From: Rachicladosporium sp. CCFEE 5018
Taxonomy: Eukaryota > Ascomycota > Dothideomycetes > Cladosporiales > Cladosporiaceae
Direction: 5' to 3'
Assembly: GCA_002077045.2 (NCBI GenBank)
Contig: KZ111144.1
Location: 934,168-998,167 of the forward strand
DNA: 64,000 bases
The notes beneath the pieces are model-generated. The model was not told the DNA's origin, did no database searches, and saw only the letters and a program-made list of their open reading frames with translations. Shown here one piece after another: positions 40,975 to 52,397 of the stretch. The position numbers and the translations under genes are program-made. Numbering within the stretch: position 1 is the stretch's first letter; each line of letters starts with the position of its first letter.

Positions 40975-42118
40975 TTCAGGCGCCAAGGGTGCGGTTGGAA
41001 CGATGGAGAAAGCTGTCTCAGAATGCAAGGCGCGTTCGTCGGTTTGTGTTATCTGCCACAACAAAGGTATGTTGCTCCAGCAAGCAGGCGTTGGTAGGTC
41101 CGTTGTGCGGCGGCAGAAGGGTCCAGTGGAAGAGCATCCTAGAGAGGCGCAAGAAAGGCAGCACAGATATACAGGAGAACGTCCCCTCATCATCCTGTCT
41201 CTTAGTCCCCTGCATCCTCGCGCGTTGTGCCAATGCGTCAATCGGTCTCTCGCCGCCTATGCCATACACTTACCTCCAGCTCCTCGGCTACCTCGCCCAC
41301 AAGCATCGTCTGCAGCTGCAAGCTTCACCTGCGCTACCCTCCTCAGCCACAATGCCAGGATCGCACAGATATCTCGCAACTCCTCGGCCCACCCCATCAG
41401 CCCTGTCCGCGCGGCCAAAACGTTCACCAGAAGGATCCTGTGAGCTACATGTCCATCGTTGCCGACCCTTCATGGTACGGAAACAGAGCCAGGCGCCACC
41501 ACTTCAAGCCCAAGCCACGAGATACATCGAAAAGAGAAGATTGATCATGGTTTTTAAGCGTACCCGCGGAAAGAATAGATTGATCAAGGGATGTGGCAGT
41601 ACTGGATGCAAAATCTGCGAGAGATTCGTGGGGATGTGGGTTGGAGATCTGGAGAAGAGGAGGCCGGGACTGATTCGAACTACGTGAAGTTGAAGCTTAC
41701 CTTGCTAGTTGACGATGAGAAAGTCGAATGATGGGTGATTCGGGACCCAGCAAGCTCCCTCCCCTGCTTTATCAGGGCGCGAGACTGTAGAAGCGCAGTA
41801 TAGATGCTGCCTTGTGTAATGTGCTGCTACATCTTGGCGATCCCACGGATGCAAGTTGACTATGTGCAACGTACTCTTATCCGCATCGATGACGGTCTGA
41901 CTTGGCCGCCAGATAGCGATAGGAGAGTACTTCAAGTCTGCAGTCATACACCCGATCGAGGCGTAGAGCGTATCTTCATGTGGCTTATAAGTCCCACTAC
42001 CACAAACGCTGAAGAGCAGTGGAAAGACTTACCGGAAACTAAAACGCCATGCGTTGGCGGCCCAGCGTTCAGCAGGCCCGGATTTCTCGGTGATTCTCCG
42101 TGAGACTTTGCGTCCATC
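40975..42118. other. Interval between GNAT and Kelch genes, no clear gene
   Basis: A convergent interval of 1.14 kb. Several 80-240 codon frames overlap on both strands, and none shows a family motif. The most protein-like piece is the end of a plus-strand frame, about 41420-41544 (SYMSIVADPSWYGNRARRHH). It is possibly a terminal exon, but no start or splice support was found. Confidence 0.3.
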
Positions 42119-43513
42119 TCACTCTAGCTTTACGAGCCAGCCATCACCTTCACGCTCTCCTTTCGCGTTCAAGCCACCCCACAGCACAACGGTCTTCCCT
42201 GCACCCTCTCCCTTCTTGAGAACATCGCACCCAAACCCAGCCCTTGGGCCAGGATGCACCTTCCCTGATGTTCCGCTGGGCATAGCCGTCAGATCCGGTG
42301 GCAGGACAATCACCTCTGCCCAGCCGTGCGTGCCAGTGTCTGCCTTAACAGCGCCATGGATGGCGTCCTTGATGGCTGCTGGGCGAAGAGCATCAAGAAC
42401 TTTTGACGTTGTTGTCACGGAGCCAGATGAGACAGGAGCCGGGCCAGAGGGTAGCTGGAGTGTCCAGAGGTCCGGGAACTGGGTGGGTGCGTCTGTGGTC
42501 ATTGGATCTAATGCGGCCGGCTCGGAGGAAGACTTAGCTGACGATGAGAGGCGGGATCCGAACATATTCAACAGGTAGAAACGTCCATGTCCAGTTGTGA
42601 TCGGAAGGAGGCCGGCTTGGATGCGAGATGCTGGAGCGGGTGTGAGAGGGTTGGTGGGAAAGGTGGCACCAGTCCAACTTGGCGGAAGAGCCGGATCGAT
42701 CGAAGGAGGTATCTGGAGACTGTGAAGGGCGCCGCTTAGGTTACTCGTTGCTGAGGCGTACGTCAATAGATGAAGCGTACCGTCCGCGAAGGAGGCATTG
42801 AGACTGAGTTCCGGGCTGTCAGGCAGACGAGTCCAGATTCTGTCGGCGTAGGAGCAATGCCATACGTCTTTCAGTGGTGCACCATTTGCTTTGCTGTGGC
42901 CGCCGTAGAGTATGAGGCAGTTCTCATGCTTGAACAATTTCGCATCTGCTCTCGCTTCGGGCACCTCGCGGCTGGCGTCCTTTGGCTTGAGAACTTCCCA
43001 CGCTGAATGAGCAGTGTTGAATAGCCAAATGTTCCCGCCTTCGTCAATGACTTGCCCATCAGCATCCACACCGCCAAAGACAGCAACGCAGATGTTGAGA
43101 GCACAAGCAGCGTGCCGTGTCCGACCTCCTGGCACGCCTCCAGCTCGATCGCCGGGCTTCTCCCCTCCAGTACTGCCGATTTCAAGGGCAGATAATAGGG
43201 CGTAGGCAGACTCCGCTTGCTCTGTAGCAGTCTCCTCAGGCAGTAAGTTGATCACATGCACATCGTTACTCGCCACTTTACCATCCCCAACTTCGCCTCC
43301 GAATATGTAAGCCTTGTGGCCAACAATCGTCAACGAATGATTCGATCGCGCGAGAGAAGCAGCAGTAGCATCGTCTGGAGCAGAAGCGACTTGACTAAAT
43401 GTCGCCTTTAGAGGTGCCGTAGGCTGAGCGACCATGTATGCTGCAAAGCCCGCTTGGGCCGTCGTCTCGACGGCTTCGAAAGCCAGGTAGGCTGCGCCTG
43501 CGACTTCTGCCAT
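42119..43513 (-). CDS. Kelch-type beta-propeller protein
   Basis: A single 464-residue exon from ATG 43513 (MAEVAGAAYLAFEAVE) to TAG 42119. Kelch signatures follow one another: SNHSLTIVGHKAYIFGGEV, TRHAACALNICVAVFGGVD with NIWLFNTAHSAWEVL, ADAKLFKHENCLILYGGHS with DVWHCSYADRIWTRL, and a last GKTVVLWGGLNAKGEREGDG. This matches galactose-oxidase/Kelch propellers related to fungal RAG-like or nitrile-specifier-like proteins. It has neither a signal peptide nor transmembrane segments, so it is probably cytosolic. Such propellers usually bind proteins; the partner here is unknown. A 51-residue upstream extension from 43666 lacks an ATG and was not used. Confidence 0.82.
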   Translation of the reverse strand: MAEVAGAAYLAFEAVETTAQAGFAAYMVAQPTAPLKATFSQVASAPDDATAASLARSNHSLTIVGHKAYIFGGEVGDGKVASNDVHVINLLPEETATEQAESAYALLSALEIGSTGGEKPGDRAGGVPGGRTRHAACALNICVAVFGGVDADGQVIDEGGNIWLFNTAHSAWEVLKPKDASREVPEARADAKLFKHENCLILYGGHSKANGAPLKDVWHCSYADRIWTRLPDSPELSLNASFADGTLHLLTYASATSNLSGALHSLQIPPSIDPALPPSWTGATFPTNPLTPAPASRIQAGLLPITTGHGRFYLLNMFGSRLSSSAKSSSEPAALDPMTTDAPTQFPDLWTLQLPSGPAPVSSGSVTTTSKVLDALRPAAIKDAIHGAVKADTGTHGWAEVIVLPPDLTAMPSGTSGKVHPGPRAGFGCDVLKKGEGAGKTVVLWGGLNAKGEREGDGWLVKLE

Positions 43514-44153
43514 GGCTTTGCGAGGATTGATTGAACGTGATGAGATGTCGTCGAAACGAAGACCAACTGTTGCGAGACCAAGGACGTCGAAGTGGATGCT
43601 GTAAGATGTGTGGACTTGCAAGTGACGCTGACGTCGGGCGATGCTCAGCATGGACGTCAACTCCATCTCTACCTTATCTTGCCTACTTACCTTGCTTCAT
43701 AATGGCATCTACTGCATCGTCAATGGAATCGATCAAAAGGTCGCCTATTTACGTATCACGATTGCGCGGGCCATGGTGATGCAGGCGTCGCACCTGTACC
43801 TGCGTCCACCCTCTCACCAGCACCGCAATCAGTCCTTTCAATGCTTGCGAGTGTCACCATGTCTGTTTGCCAAGTAGGTGCATGTACCTCCTTGCCTCAT
43901 CTCAAGGGAGATTGTAAGGGCGAATGATGTAGGTCCTGCATTCCGATGTCTCTCACTCGAGTTTGCTCTACTCATCCATTCGCCTCGTCAGGGAAAGACA
44001 AGACAACTTCACGCACTTGCCTAGCGAGCTAACAAGTGTTGAGCGCCATCACACTCATTCATGTTCTGAGTACGCCCGTTTTATCGACACTCGTCAACTT
44101 CACGCACAAGAATCGCCGATCAAATCCTTACCATCCACCACATCCGAGCCAGA
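43514..44153. promoter_or_regulatory. Divergent interval, Kelch gene and secreted protein
   Basis: 640 bp between divergent starts at 43513 (minus) and 44154 (plus), so promoters of both genes should lie here. No TATA box, RNA gene or repeat was recognised. Confidence 0.35.
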
Positions 44154-44741
44154 ATGCTTTCCATCCGACTGCTCACCTCCCTAGCTCTATTCACGACCGC
44201 CGCACTTGCCTCGCCTCTCCAGACCTTGGAGAAGCGCAACGTCGGCGGCGTGCGACTTTGCGATCAGATCAACTGGCAAGGTGACTGCTGGTACGGCATC
44301 TTGCCGATAAATACGTGTATCAGCTTGAACAGCTTGTGAGTTTCTTAAAGATGACAGGGTGAAGAGCTGACTCTCGGAGACTAACGCTCCAATGTAGCGC
44401 GGGCAAGACCCTCTCCTTCCGCCCCGACGATGCCACAGAGTGCTTCCTCATGCAGTACGTCCTTCTGACTCCTCCTTTTCCCTTCTCCATTTCACTTCGC
44501 CTTTCCCTGTTCACTCCTCTCCTCGAACGGACCAGCCGCTAACGACTGCCTCAGAGACCGCTGCGACGTCTCCAACTCCTACGCAGACTTCACCTCTGCT
44601 TCTTTAGGCACTAATGACCTGAGCGTATTGCCCTGGATCGGGAAGACGGAGAGCTTCATCTGTTTCACCGAGGCGACAACGGCCAGGGAAAAGATGAGGG
44701 TGCTTGAAAGGATCAGGGTGAGGATTGGTGTGCCAGCATGA
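44154..44741 (+). CDS. Small secreted six-cysteine protein with Kex2 site
   Basis: Exons are 44154-44335, 44398-44454 and 44555-44741 (introns GTGAGT...GTAG, 62 nt, and GTACGT...TCAG, 100 nt), encoding 141 residues. Residues 1-19 are a clear signal peptide (MLSIRLLTSLALFTTAALA). A short pro-segment ends in Lys-Arg (LQTLEKR), a Kex2-type cleavage site. The predicted mature part has six cysteines, in contexts RLCDQ, GDCWYG, NTCISL, TECFL, DRCDV and FICF. Their spacing, with C-I-S-L-N-S-F-A-G-K near the middle, recalls beta/gamma-crystallin-like small secreted fungal proteins, but this is only a resemblance. Possible roles are antimicrobial, inhibitor or effector-like; none is shown. The three exons join in phase without stops. 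Confidence 0.75.
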
Positions 44742-44995
44742 ACGATAAGATGATACAGGGTCACGAGATGCATGCGGGTGAGGGGTCGAGAGCGGGATTC
44801 GGAGTAGACGCGCTGATGGCTGGTGGGGAAACGGTAAAGTAATGCTGAGTTGCGATGAGCGGCTCCGGGAGAGGAATGTAATGGAGCGGATCGATGGCGA
44901 GCAATGGACGGTGGGTCAGTCTTATATGCTTGTCGTGGTGTGGCCAGAAAGTAGCGTTTTGTACAAGATTCTATTCGCTGCAGTGTTCAGCGCGT

Positions 44996-46573
44996 CTATT
45001 GCCCCCTTTTCTCCTCATACCTATCCGCCTCGTACCTCTTACCTCTGAACCCCCAGACTCCCCAATTCCCAGCACTAACATCACCGGGGTCCAGATCGTT
45101 GACCTCCCATCTCAAACTCCTAAATCGGTTCTCCCCGGGCTCGAGTAAGAAGTCTACTTCCCCGCCACCCTGCTCCTTAACCCAGTCAATATCCCGCTGC
45201 ATATCGAACTCCGTGTAGCCAGTACATATCACCGGGATCTTGGTATCTAGTAGGATTGGTAATGTTGGAGCCCAAGAAGCTGATGAAGCGGGATGTCCAA
45301 GTCCAGGGTGGAACAGCACGAAAGCATCGAAGTACGGATCGTAGGGCGCGAAATGCTGCGCTTGGTGTAGTGCCTCGAACACCGTAGCGTAGGTGCTGAT
45401 TTTCATCTGTCCTCCTAGTCGATCCTCCACCACGGCTGAGAAGGGGTTACCTGGCGTCGGTGGAGGAGCAACGTCGTCAGGTCTGTTTGCGAGCGCTTCT
45501 GGGCCGATGAATATCAGATGGAAGGCTACGCGAGGGAAGAGATGGGAAAGCTGTAGCCAGACTTCGCGAGGAAGAGAGGACTCGGCACGGGCACCTAGTA
45601 TGAAGAGGCGGACTGGTGGAGGATTGGGCCGAAGACCAGCGATCGTGATGCCGGCTCCTGTGCGTGGTGGATGGAGGGTGTATCGCAGAGCTTCGCAAGT
45701 CGTTAGCGTTCAGTGATTCGGCGTTTCAGACTCAACAATGGGACACCTACCACTCAAAGATCTGAGCCCCTCAGACGTCAATCTCCCATTCCTCTTGATG
45801 CTATACGGGCTCAACTCGTGCAGTATACTGCCAATCGTGATCGGATACGTTAACAATCTCGTCACCTGCCTCATACTCCTCTCATCGTTGACCGCCGTGA
45901 ACTCCCTCGTGAACAGCAACGTGTCCCAGTTTTGCATGTTGATCTGCGCCTCCTCTATACTTGCGTCAGGGTACTCGAACTCCGGAAAGAACCTCCCCGA
46001 ATGCAAATCATGGTCGTCCTCGTTGATCTGTCGCAGCAAGTCGCAGATCTCCAGATGCTGGTCGTAGGTATCTGCGAAGTGGGCCTCGGAGCAGGCGACT
46101 GGTATGCCGCAGTCCGGGCACTCGTGGCGGACATGTGCCGGGGCAAGTGTTGAAGTCGCAGCTGCTCTCGGAGAGGATGGGAGATGCGTCGGCTGGTGAT
46201 CCGGATGAGGACAGTAGGCATTCTGACGCATCACAGCCGCGCGTTGACGGATGGTCGGTATGGGCGAGTTCGTGAAGGAGTGGAAGAGGTCATCGGGGCG
46301 GAGGTAGGTTTGCTCTTTGGAAGGTTGCTGGCGAGATGCGGTGGAGGAGGGAGGTATGTAGGGTAGGGAAGGCTCTGTCCTAGACGCAGATTCGACATGT
46401 TGCGGTCTTCTCTGGCGGACGGAGCTATGCAATTTACGTGCAGACGATTGGGGGGGTATGGGCTGCTTCACAGCAGAGCAGTGAAATGATCGACGTGCAG
46501 CGGTGGTGGCGGTGGAGGTGGGCGGTGAGGCCAGGCGCAGGCATTGCGAGCAGATTCGCTTGGAAGCCATCAT
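44996..46573 (-). CDS. mss51: Mitochondrial translational activator MSS51-like protein
   Basis: Exons are 46573-45751 and 45690-44996; the 60-nt intron (GTAGGT donor, GCTAAC branch, GCGAAG acceptor) rejoins SLS-ALRYTLHPP. The protein has 505 residues. The N-terminus (MMASKRICSQCLRLASPP) is basic and Ser/Arg-rich like a mitochondrial presequence. A zinc-binding region follows with CPHPDH and HECPDCGIPVACSEAH. HSGRFFPEFEYP and WDTLLFTREFTAVNDERSMR then lead into the MSS51 C-terminal domain (LPREVWLQLSHLFP, HPGLGHP, PVICTGYTEFDMQRD). In yeast Mss51 activates COX1 mRNA translation and couples it to cytochrome oxidase assembly. It shares a 509-bp divergent promoter with RSE1. Confidence 0.88.
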
Positions 46574-47082
46574 GGAGCTGATACTAGTCTGTGATATCCA
46601 ATACTTATTCTCGTCGACAGTCAGGTCTACATTCGAGGTCATCGTCATTGCCGAATCGGGTCGACTTCCGAAGCCACTAGCGTCGAGATTCTTCAACTTC
46701 ACCTCGAACGGCTTGACAACAAACGCAACATCAACCTCCAACGGTCCTTACGTATCCTCGGACTACGGACAGCGAATGTGGTTAGCCCGATTGCGGTATT
46801 CTACGCAGCTTTATCGCCTACCCGGTACACTCGCCAAGCGTCAGATCCTTTCCGGAGAATTTGGTGCGAAGCCGTCGAGATCATACCGCAAACGGCACCA
46901 CCGGGGGGCCTTGATCACAGCCAGAGTGCGTCGCTGCATAGCCGTAGCGACAACGACAATTTATCGTTACTAGCGCTCGCGGTTAACACGACTGCAATTT
47001 CGACTTGCATATTGGCGCGGTGGCGCGCGGCTGACGGTTGAGCCAAAGTCGGGGGCGACGTTCGTGATCTTCCACCGCAACC
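46574..47082. promoter_or_regulatory. Divergent MSS51/RSE1 promoter
   Basis: 509 bp between the MSS51 start (minus) and the RSE1 start (plus). Open frames here are short and without motifs. No TATA box or known site was identified. Confidence 0.4.
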
Positions 47083-50000
47083 ATGGCAAACACGCAAGCC
47101 ACTCAAGCATTCTACTCGATCACGCTGGAACCTGGTAGCGCACCTACGGCAGCATGTATGTGCAGTGTGCTGCCCGCTCAATCGAAGGAGCAGCAGATTT
47201 TCGAGGCGCGAGGCGAGCGCGTCTTCCTACGTCGGCTGGTCATCGATGGCGAAGATGTCAAGGTCGAGACGATGGTCGAGCACGATACGTTCAGTATTGT
47301 GCGAGGTGTTGGATCTTTTCGCATTCCTGGAATGAAAGAAGGTACGTCCTCCTCTGCAAGTGTAGTGCTCGAGATGCATAGTGATGGAGCGCCGCTCATA
47401 GCCTCAGTCGTACCCTGAAGTCTGCAATACCTAGCGAACAGTGACCATGAAGCCTTTGACGGTTACATGCGCACACTATCTCGCAACGCAGCTTGAGTAG
47501 GCTCTCCATCATGTGTGCATGCTCTCGACACTAGATATGTGATTGCAAATGCTAACTGTTCCCAGATCTGCTCACAATTTCCTCCGACTCTGGCCGGATG
47601 TCGATGCTGAGATATCTTCCCGAGAAGAACAACTTTGAGCGAATCCACCTCGAGACTTTCGGCAAGTCAGGTGTTCGTCGCACAGTGCCTGGCCAATACC
47701 TGGCCGTCGATCCTCGCGGTCGATGTCTAATGATGGCCTCAGTCGAGAAGAACAAAGTCGTCTACATCTTCCAGCGCAACTCAGATGGCGAAATTAACAT
47801 CTCGAGTCCGCACGAGGCAAATCAGATGAGCGCATTGTGCGTCGACGTCTGTCCATTGGATACTGGCTGGGAGCATCCCGTGTTTGGAGCGCTTGAAATC
47901 GACTACAGTGCTGTTGAGAGTGATCCCTCAACTGCCGAGCGACCCGAGAAGCACCTGGTGTACTACACTGTCGACCTTGGACTGAATCACGTCGTGCGGA
48001 GCTGGAGCGCTGACGTCGATCCCACCGCAAACAAGCTCTTCACTGTGCCTGGTGGCGCAGAAGGTCCATCTGGTGTCATCGTATGCGCAGAAGGCAGACT
48101 TTACTACAAGCATAACAATCATCCGACAATGAGCATCGCAATCCCGACTAGAGGCGGCTCGCTCGAGCAGGCTCGGAAACGAATCATCGTGTCAGGCTGC
48201 ATGTTCTCCAACAAGAGCAAGCGGACATTCTTCTTCCTGTTGCAGACCGACGACGGTGATGTCTTCAAGCTGTCGATGCAAGTCGAAATTGAGCAAGAGC
48301 TGCAACAAGTCCAGTCAATGACCTTGAAGTACTACGAGACGCTCCCTGTTGCGCGGGAAATGCTCCTCATCAAGAAGGGCTATATCTATATCGTGGCTGA
48401 GAGTGGGCCCAGCAAGATGTATCACGTTGACAGTCTTGCTGACGACGAGGATGAGGAGCCAGAGAACACGTTCACTTCGTCCTCGCTGGCTGAGCATGAT
48501 GAGCCGCTGGAAGCTGTCACGTTCCACCCTCGACCTGAGATGCAGTTTCTCACCCACACTGTGGATGTGCCCGCACTACACCCACTGATACGTACGAAAG
48601 TCGATAACCTTACAAATGAAGACACACCCCAGATATATGCGATACAAGGTCGAGGCGACAAGTCGGTCTTCAAAACAATCCGGCACGGCATGTCAGTGAG
48701 CGACGCCGTTGAGAGCTCACTCGGCAACGTGCCCTACGAGCAAATCTGGACTATGAAGCGCCAGGAAGGCGACCAATTCCACTACTACATCTTGCTGAGC
48801 AGCTCGTATACCGACAAGACGACTGTGCTGGGTATTGGAGAGGAGGTTGAGAGCTTGGACGATACTGCTTTCTTGACAGTGCGAGCTACGATCTGCGCAG
48901 CACAGATGGGCGACAACGCTCATGTTCAGGTCCATGCTCGCGGTGTTCGCACAATACAGGCTAGCGGAGCTGTAGTGGAGTGGCCAGCACCTACGCACCG
49001 TACTATTGTCGCGGGATCTGCCAATCAGCGGCAGCTTTTGCTAGGCCTGAGCTCGGGCGAGTTGGCTTTCTTCTTTATGGACCAGAGCGGTGCGCTTAAC
49101 GCACTTGAGGAGTATCCGGAGATGAGTGACAAAGTCACAGCTATCGGCATCGGACCCACACCAAAGGGACAGATGCAGGCTCGGTACGGTGTCGTCGGCT
49201 GCGAAGACCGTACCATCCGCGTCCTGTCCACCGACCTTGAGACTCCGCTTGAAGCGCGTAGTGTGCAGGCTTTGTCTGATGTTCCTGTCAGCATCGAGGT
49301 CGTGACTATGCTTGATCCGGACACCAACAGCAGCGTCGACTTTGTGCACATTGGCCTCAAATCTGGACTATACCTTCGTGCGATCATCGATGAGGCGACT
49401 GGGGAGTTGTCTGATGTACGAACGAAGTTCCTTGGCCACAAGCCAGTGCGGATCTTTCCTGTTGAGGTGCATGGCCAACCTTGTATCATGGCTTGCTCAT
49501 CGAGACCTTGGTTGGGATACCATCACCCAGTCACGAAGCAGTACACGCTCACGCCGCTGGTGACGAGTCCGCTTATTGCTGTGCGTCCTTTCATCAGCGA
49601 GCACTTGAATGGGCTCTGCGGCATTGCGGAGAGCGATCTGAGGTATGTGAAACTTACGAACGACAACGATAATGTGCATTCGCTGACTTCATACAGAATC
49701 TTCAGCGAGCCAGAGCTAGGTGGCCGCTTCGTCTCCGAAGACATCGCCCTCCAGTACACCCCTCGCAACTTTGCTCGCAATCCCTGGTACCCAATCTTCT
49801 ACACCATCGAAGGCGACGCCAACACGATGAGCCAAGCAACAATGAAGACCATACAAGAGCAAGCCAACGGTGCAGCACGTCCTCCAGTCGGCCCACCACG
49901 AGCAGCCTCCCACTGGGCCTCCTGCATCCAAGCCCTAGACCCCATATCCTCTAAATCCATCGCCTCCACCATCCACCTTACCGACAACGAGACAGCCCTC

Positions 50001-51023
50001 TGCTGCGCCTGCGTTCCCTTCGAGTCCCGCGACTGGGAAGTCTACCTCGTGGTTGGCACAGCGCAAGATCTCAACAACTCTCCCATCAAGACCACCTCAT
50101 CACAGGCTACACCAGCCTATCAGTCCCGAGGAGGTGGCTTCCTGCACGTCTACAAACTCCTCGATGAAGGCAAGACGTTGCAGTTCGTGCACAAGACCCG
50201 CTTCGCAAACCCTATTTCAGCTCTCACGCCTTTCAAGGGCCGTGTCGCTGTGGGTGTCGCGAATGAGCTCTTCATCTACGATATTGGCTCGACCGCCGTT
50301 CTGCGCAAATCCCGTGGCACAGTCGTACCAAATACTATCACTTCGCTCGAGGCTTCCGGCGACCGGTTGGCAGTGGCCGACGTAGCTGAGAGTGTGACCT
50401 TCGTCGTCTACAAGGCCAAAGCCAACCGCATGATCCCCTTCGCGGACGATGTGATCCAGCGCTGGACCACTGCTGCGACGCTAGTCGACTACGAGACTGT
50501 GGCTGGTGGTGACAAGTTCGGTAATCTATGGCTACTGCGCTGTCCTGAGCAGGCTTCAGCCGAAGCTGACGAGGACGGCATGAATGGCTTCATCGTCAAC
50601 GAGCGGAGCTACATGGGCGGCGCTCCATACAAACTGGATCTAAGGGCTCACATTTTCGTCAACGACATACCCACCTCCATCCAGCGCACTCCTCTTGTAG
50701 CAGGAGGCGCAGACGTGCTCTTCTGGAGCGGGCTTGGTGGCACGATGGGCATACTCGTTCCGTTCATCTCAAGGGAGGACGTGGCGTTCTTCACCTCTCT
50801 GGAGCAGGCTTTGAGGAGCGAGGAGGCTGTCTTGACAGGGCGGGATCACTTGATGTTTAGGGGCTACTATGTGCCCGTCAAGGGGATTGTTGACGGCGAT
50901 CTGTGTGAGAGATTCTTGGGGATGGGTGTTGAGGGGAAGCAGAGGGTTGCTGCGGAGGTTGAGAGGGAGGTCAAAGAGGTGGAGAAGAAGGTTCTGGAGA
51001 TGAGAGGGCGGGTGGCTTTCTAG
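47083..51023 (+). CDS. rse1: Pre-mRNA splicing factor RSE1 (SF3B3, U2 snRNP)
   Basis: Exons are 47083-47341, 47566-49642 and 49697-51023, giving 1220 residues, the normal length of RSE1. Intron 1 (224 nt, GTACGT...CTAAC...CCCAG) rejoins GMKE-DLLTISSDSGRM. Intron 2 (54 nt, GTATGT...GCTGAC...ATACAG) rejoins SDLR-IFSEPELGG. Family signatures: KEQQIFEARGERVFLRR, FERIHLETFGKSGVRRTVPG, GQYLAVDPRGRCLMMASVEK, QYTPRNFARNP and the C-terminal VLFWSGLGGTMGILVPF and RDHLMFRGYYVPVKGIVDGD. RSE1 is the propeller scaffold of SF3b in the U2 snRNP and recognises the branch-site region in the nucleus. Intron 2 is a multiple of three and has no stop, so its retention would add 18 residues. Confidence 0.95.
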
Positions 51024-51347
51024 GTGATTGTATCGAAGTGGATGGAGATGGTGACGCTCGTTGACGCTTGGAAGACTGTCAGGACTGACGGACGCTGCAC
51101 ACGGCAAGGGTCAGCCCCAAGAGCTTGTTGATCGTGCCTAACGTAAGACACACGGCGGATAAATTTGCGGAGATCGACACGTGGTCGCTGTCTCACTCCT
51201 TGCCGCGGACTTCATATTCGCCCCTCTGCACGCCGTGTCCGTGGGAACCCTGTGAGCGCAAGACAACCGCACTGCCTCTCCCGCTCGCCTAGTCCCACTC
51301 GCTGAGCGAAAGTTCGTATGGAAGGCTGTAACAGCCGCCCTCTGATG
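51024..51347. other. Convergent interval downstream of RSE1
   Basis: About 320 bp between the RSE1 stop and the end of an unresolved minus-strand gene. It should hold both 3' ends; nothing else was recognised. Confidence 0.35.
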
Positions 51348-52178
51348 CTAGTCCTCGTAGTCCAGTCCGCCGAAGAGATAGTAAAGCACATCAAGCATCT
51401 CCTGACTCGGTAATCGGAACTCCTCGTCGTTAACCCATCCGCCTCGTCTGGCGATATCACGGTGTACGACGCTAAGAGGAGTGGCACGCAACTCAGGTGG
51501 CGGATGTCTTATTCCAGACGGAGCCCGGCCACCTGGGAAGTCAAGCTGTATCATCGGAGCATCTGGCGGCTGTCGTCGTGGTATAGGGAGTGATTGCAGT
51601 GAGGACGTGCAGGCAGAGCATGCCTGTCGCCGAAGAGGTCGATGTCGAGTGAGTTTGCGGTTGTGGCGAGGCATTGTAGCAAAGCCGGATTGTTGAGATG
51701 TCGGGATTGAGTCCAGAGTAAAATGGCAGCTTCTTGAAGAATCTGGGCTCGAGCTTCGAGGGAATCTTTCGAACTTCTCTGTGGTATGTGCTCGATAAAT
51801 GGCAATGGAATGACTGCATGTGAGCACACTCGCTCAATTCAAGTAGCGATCTGAAATGGAAGTACTCATACGCTACTCAGACGCCGTAGCCCGAGCATAC
51901 TCATCCATACTTACTACAGTCACATGGCCGTTTCGCGTTGCAAAGCCGTACGTATGCGCACTGTCGCCTTCGAGATGAGTCTTGCAGACGCAAAATCTGC
52001 ATCGAAGCGTGACGAAGAAACCTCTCTCAATCACGAAGTGAAGTGACTCACTTTGCACTCTCGGCATTTGAAACAACGCTCCCAAACCCAACATCCTTGC
52101 CTCCAAAGCCTGGAAACTGATAAATGAATTGAGATGATAGCCAGTGATGCAGCTCGAGTGTATGTGTCTATACACCAT
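51348..52178 (-). CDS. Unresolved multi-exon hypothetical gene
   Basis: Three adjacent minus-strand segments look protein-coding but lie in different frames. The first, about 52060-51915, reads FCVCKTHLEGDSAHTYGF and ends near a GTAAGT/GTATGG donor. The second, about 51810-51660, reads SSKDSLEARAQILQEAAILL and LLQCLATTANSLDIDLFG. The third, about 51560-51348, reads APMIQLDFPGGRAP and ends in MLDVLYYLFGGLDYED. A join from the first to the second (donor GTATGG, acceptor TGCAG near 51820) keeps phase. No canonical pair was found between the second and third, so the model, and even the membership of the third piece, is uncertain. No family was recognised and the true start is unknown. Confidence 0.35.
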
Positions 52179-52397
52179 CTCTAAGACACGAGGCTCGCGC
52201 GCCTCTTCCGCTCATACTGTACCCAGAACGAATATATATGCAACTTCCTCCCACTCGCCTTCAGCCCCAGCTCGCGAACCTTTACAGCAAGGCGCAGGCT
52301 AGGCAAGGTCATGCAAAGGGGTATAGCCACGATCCATCTTGCCCTCCATACTCGACTTAGCTCTCCCCATCGACTTCATCGGAGCAAGACCCGCGCT

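Noticed and set aside
41003..41687. Overlapping plus-strand frames of 105-240 codons after the GNAT gene
   Set aside because: Three overlapping frames cannot all be real, none has a family motif, and no splice model improves them.
41660..41690. A tRNA-like TTCGAA B-box sequence near 41671
   Set aside because: Neither strand gives a pairing T-stem, anticodon arm or acceptor stem.
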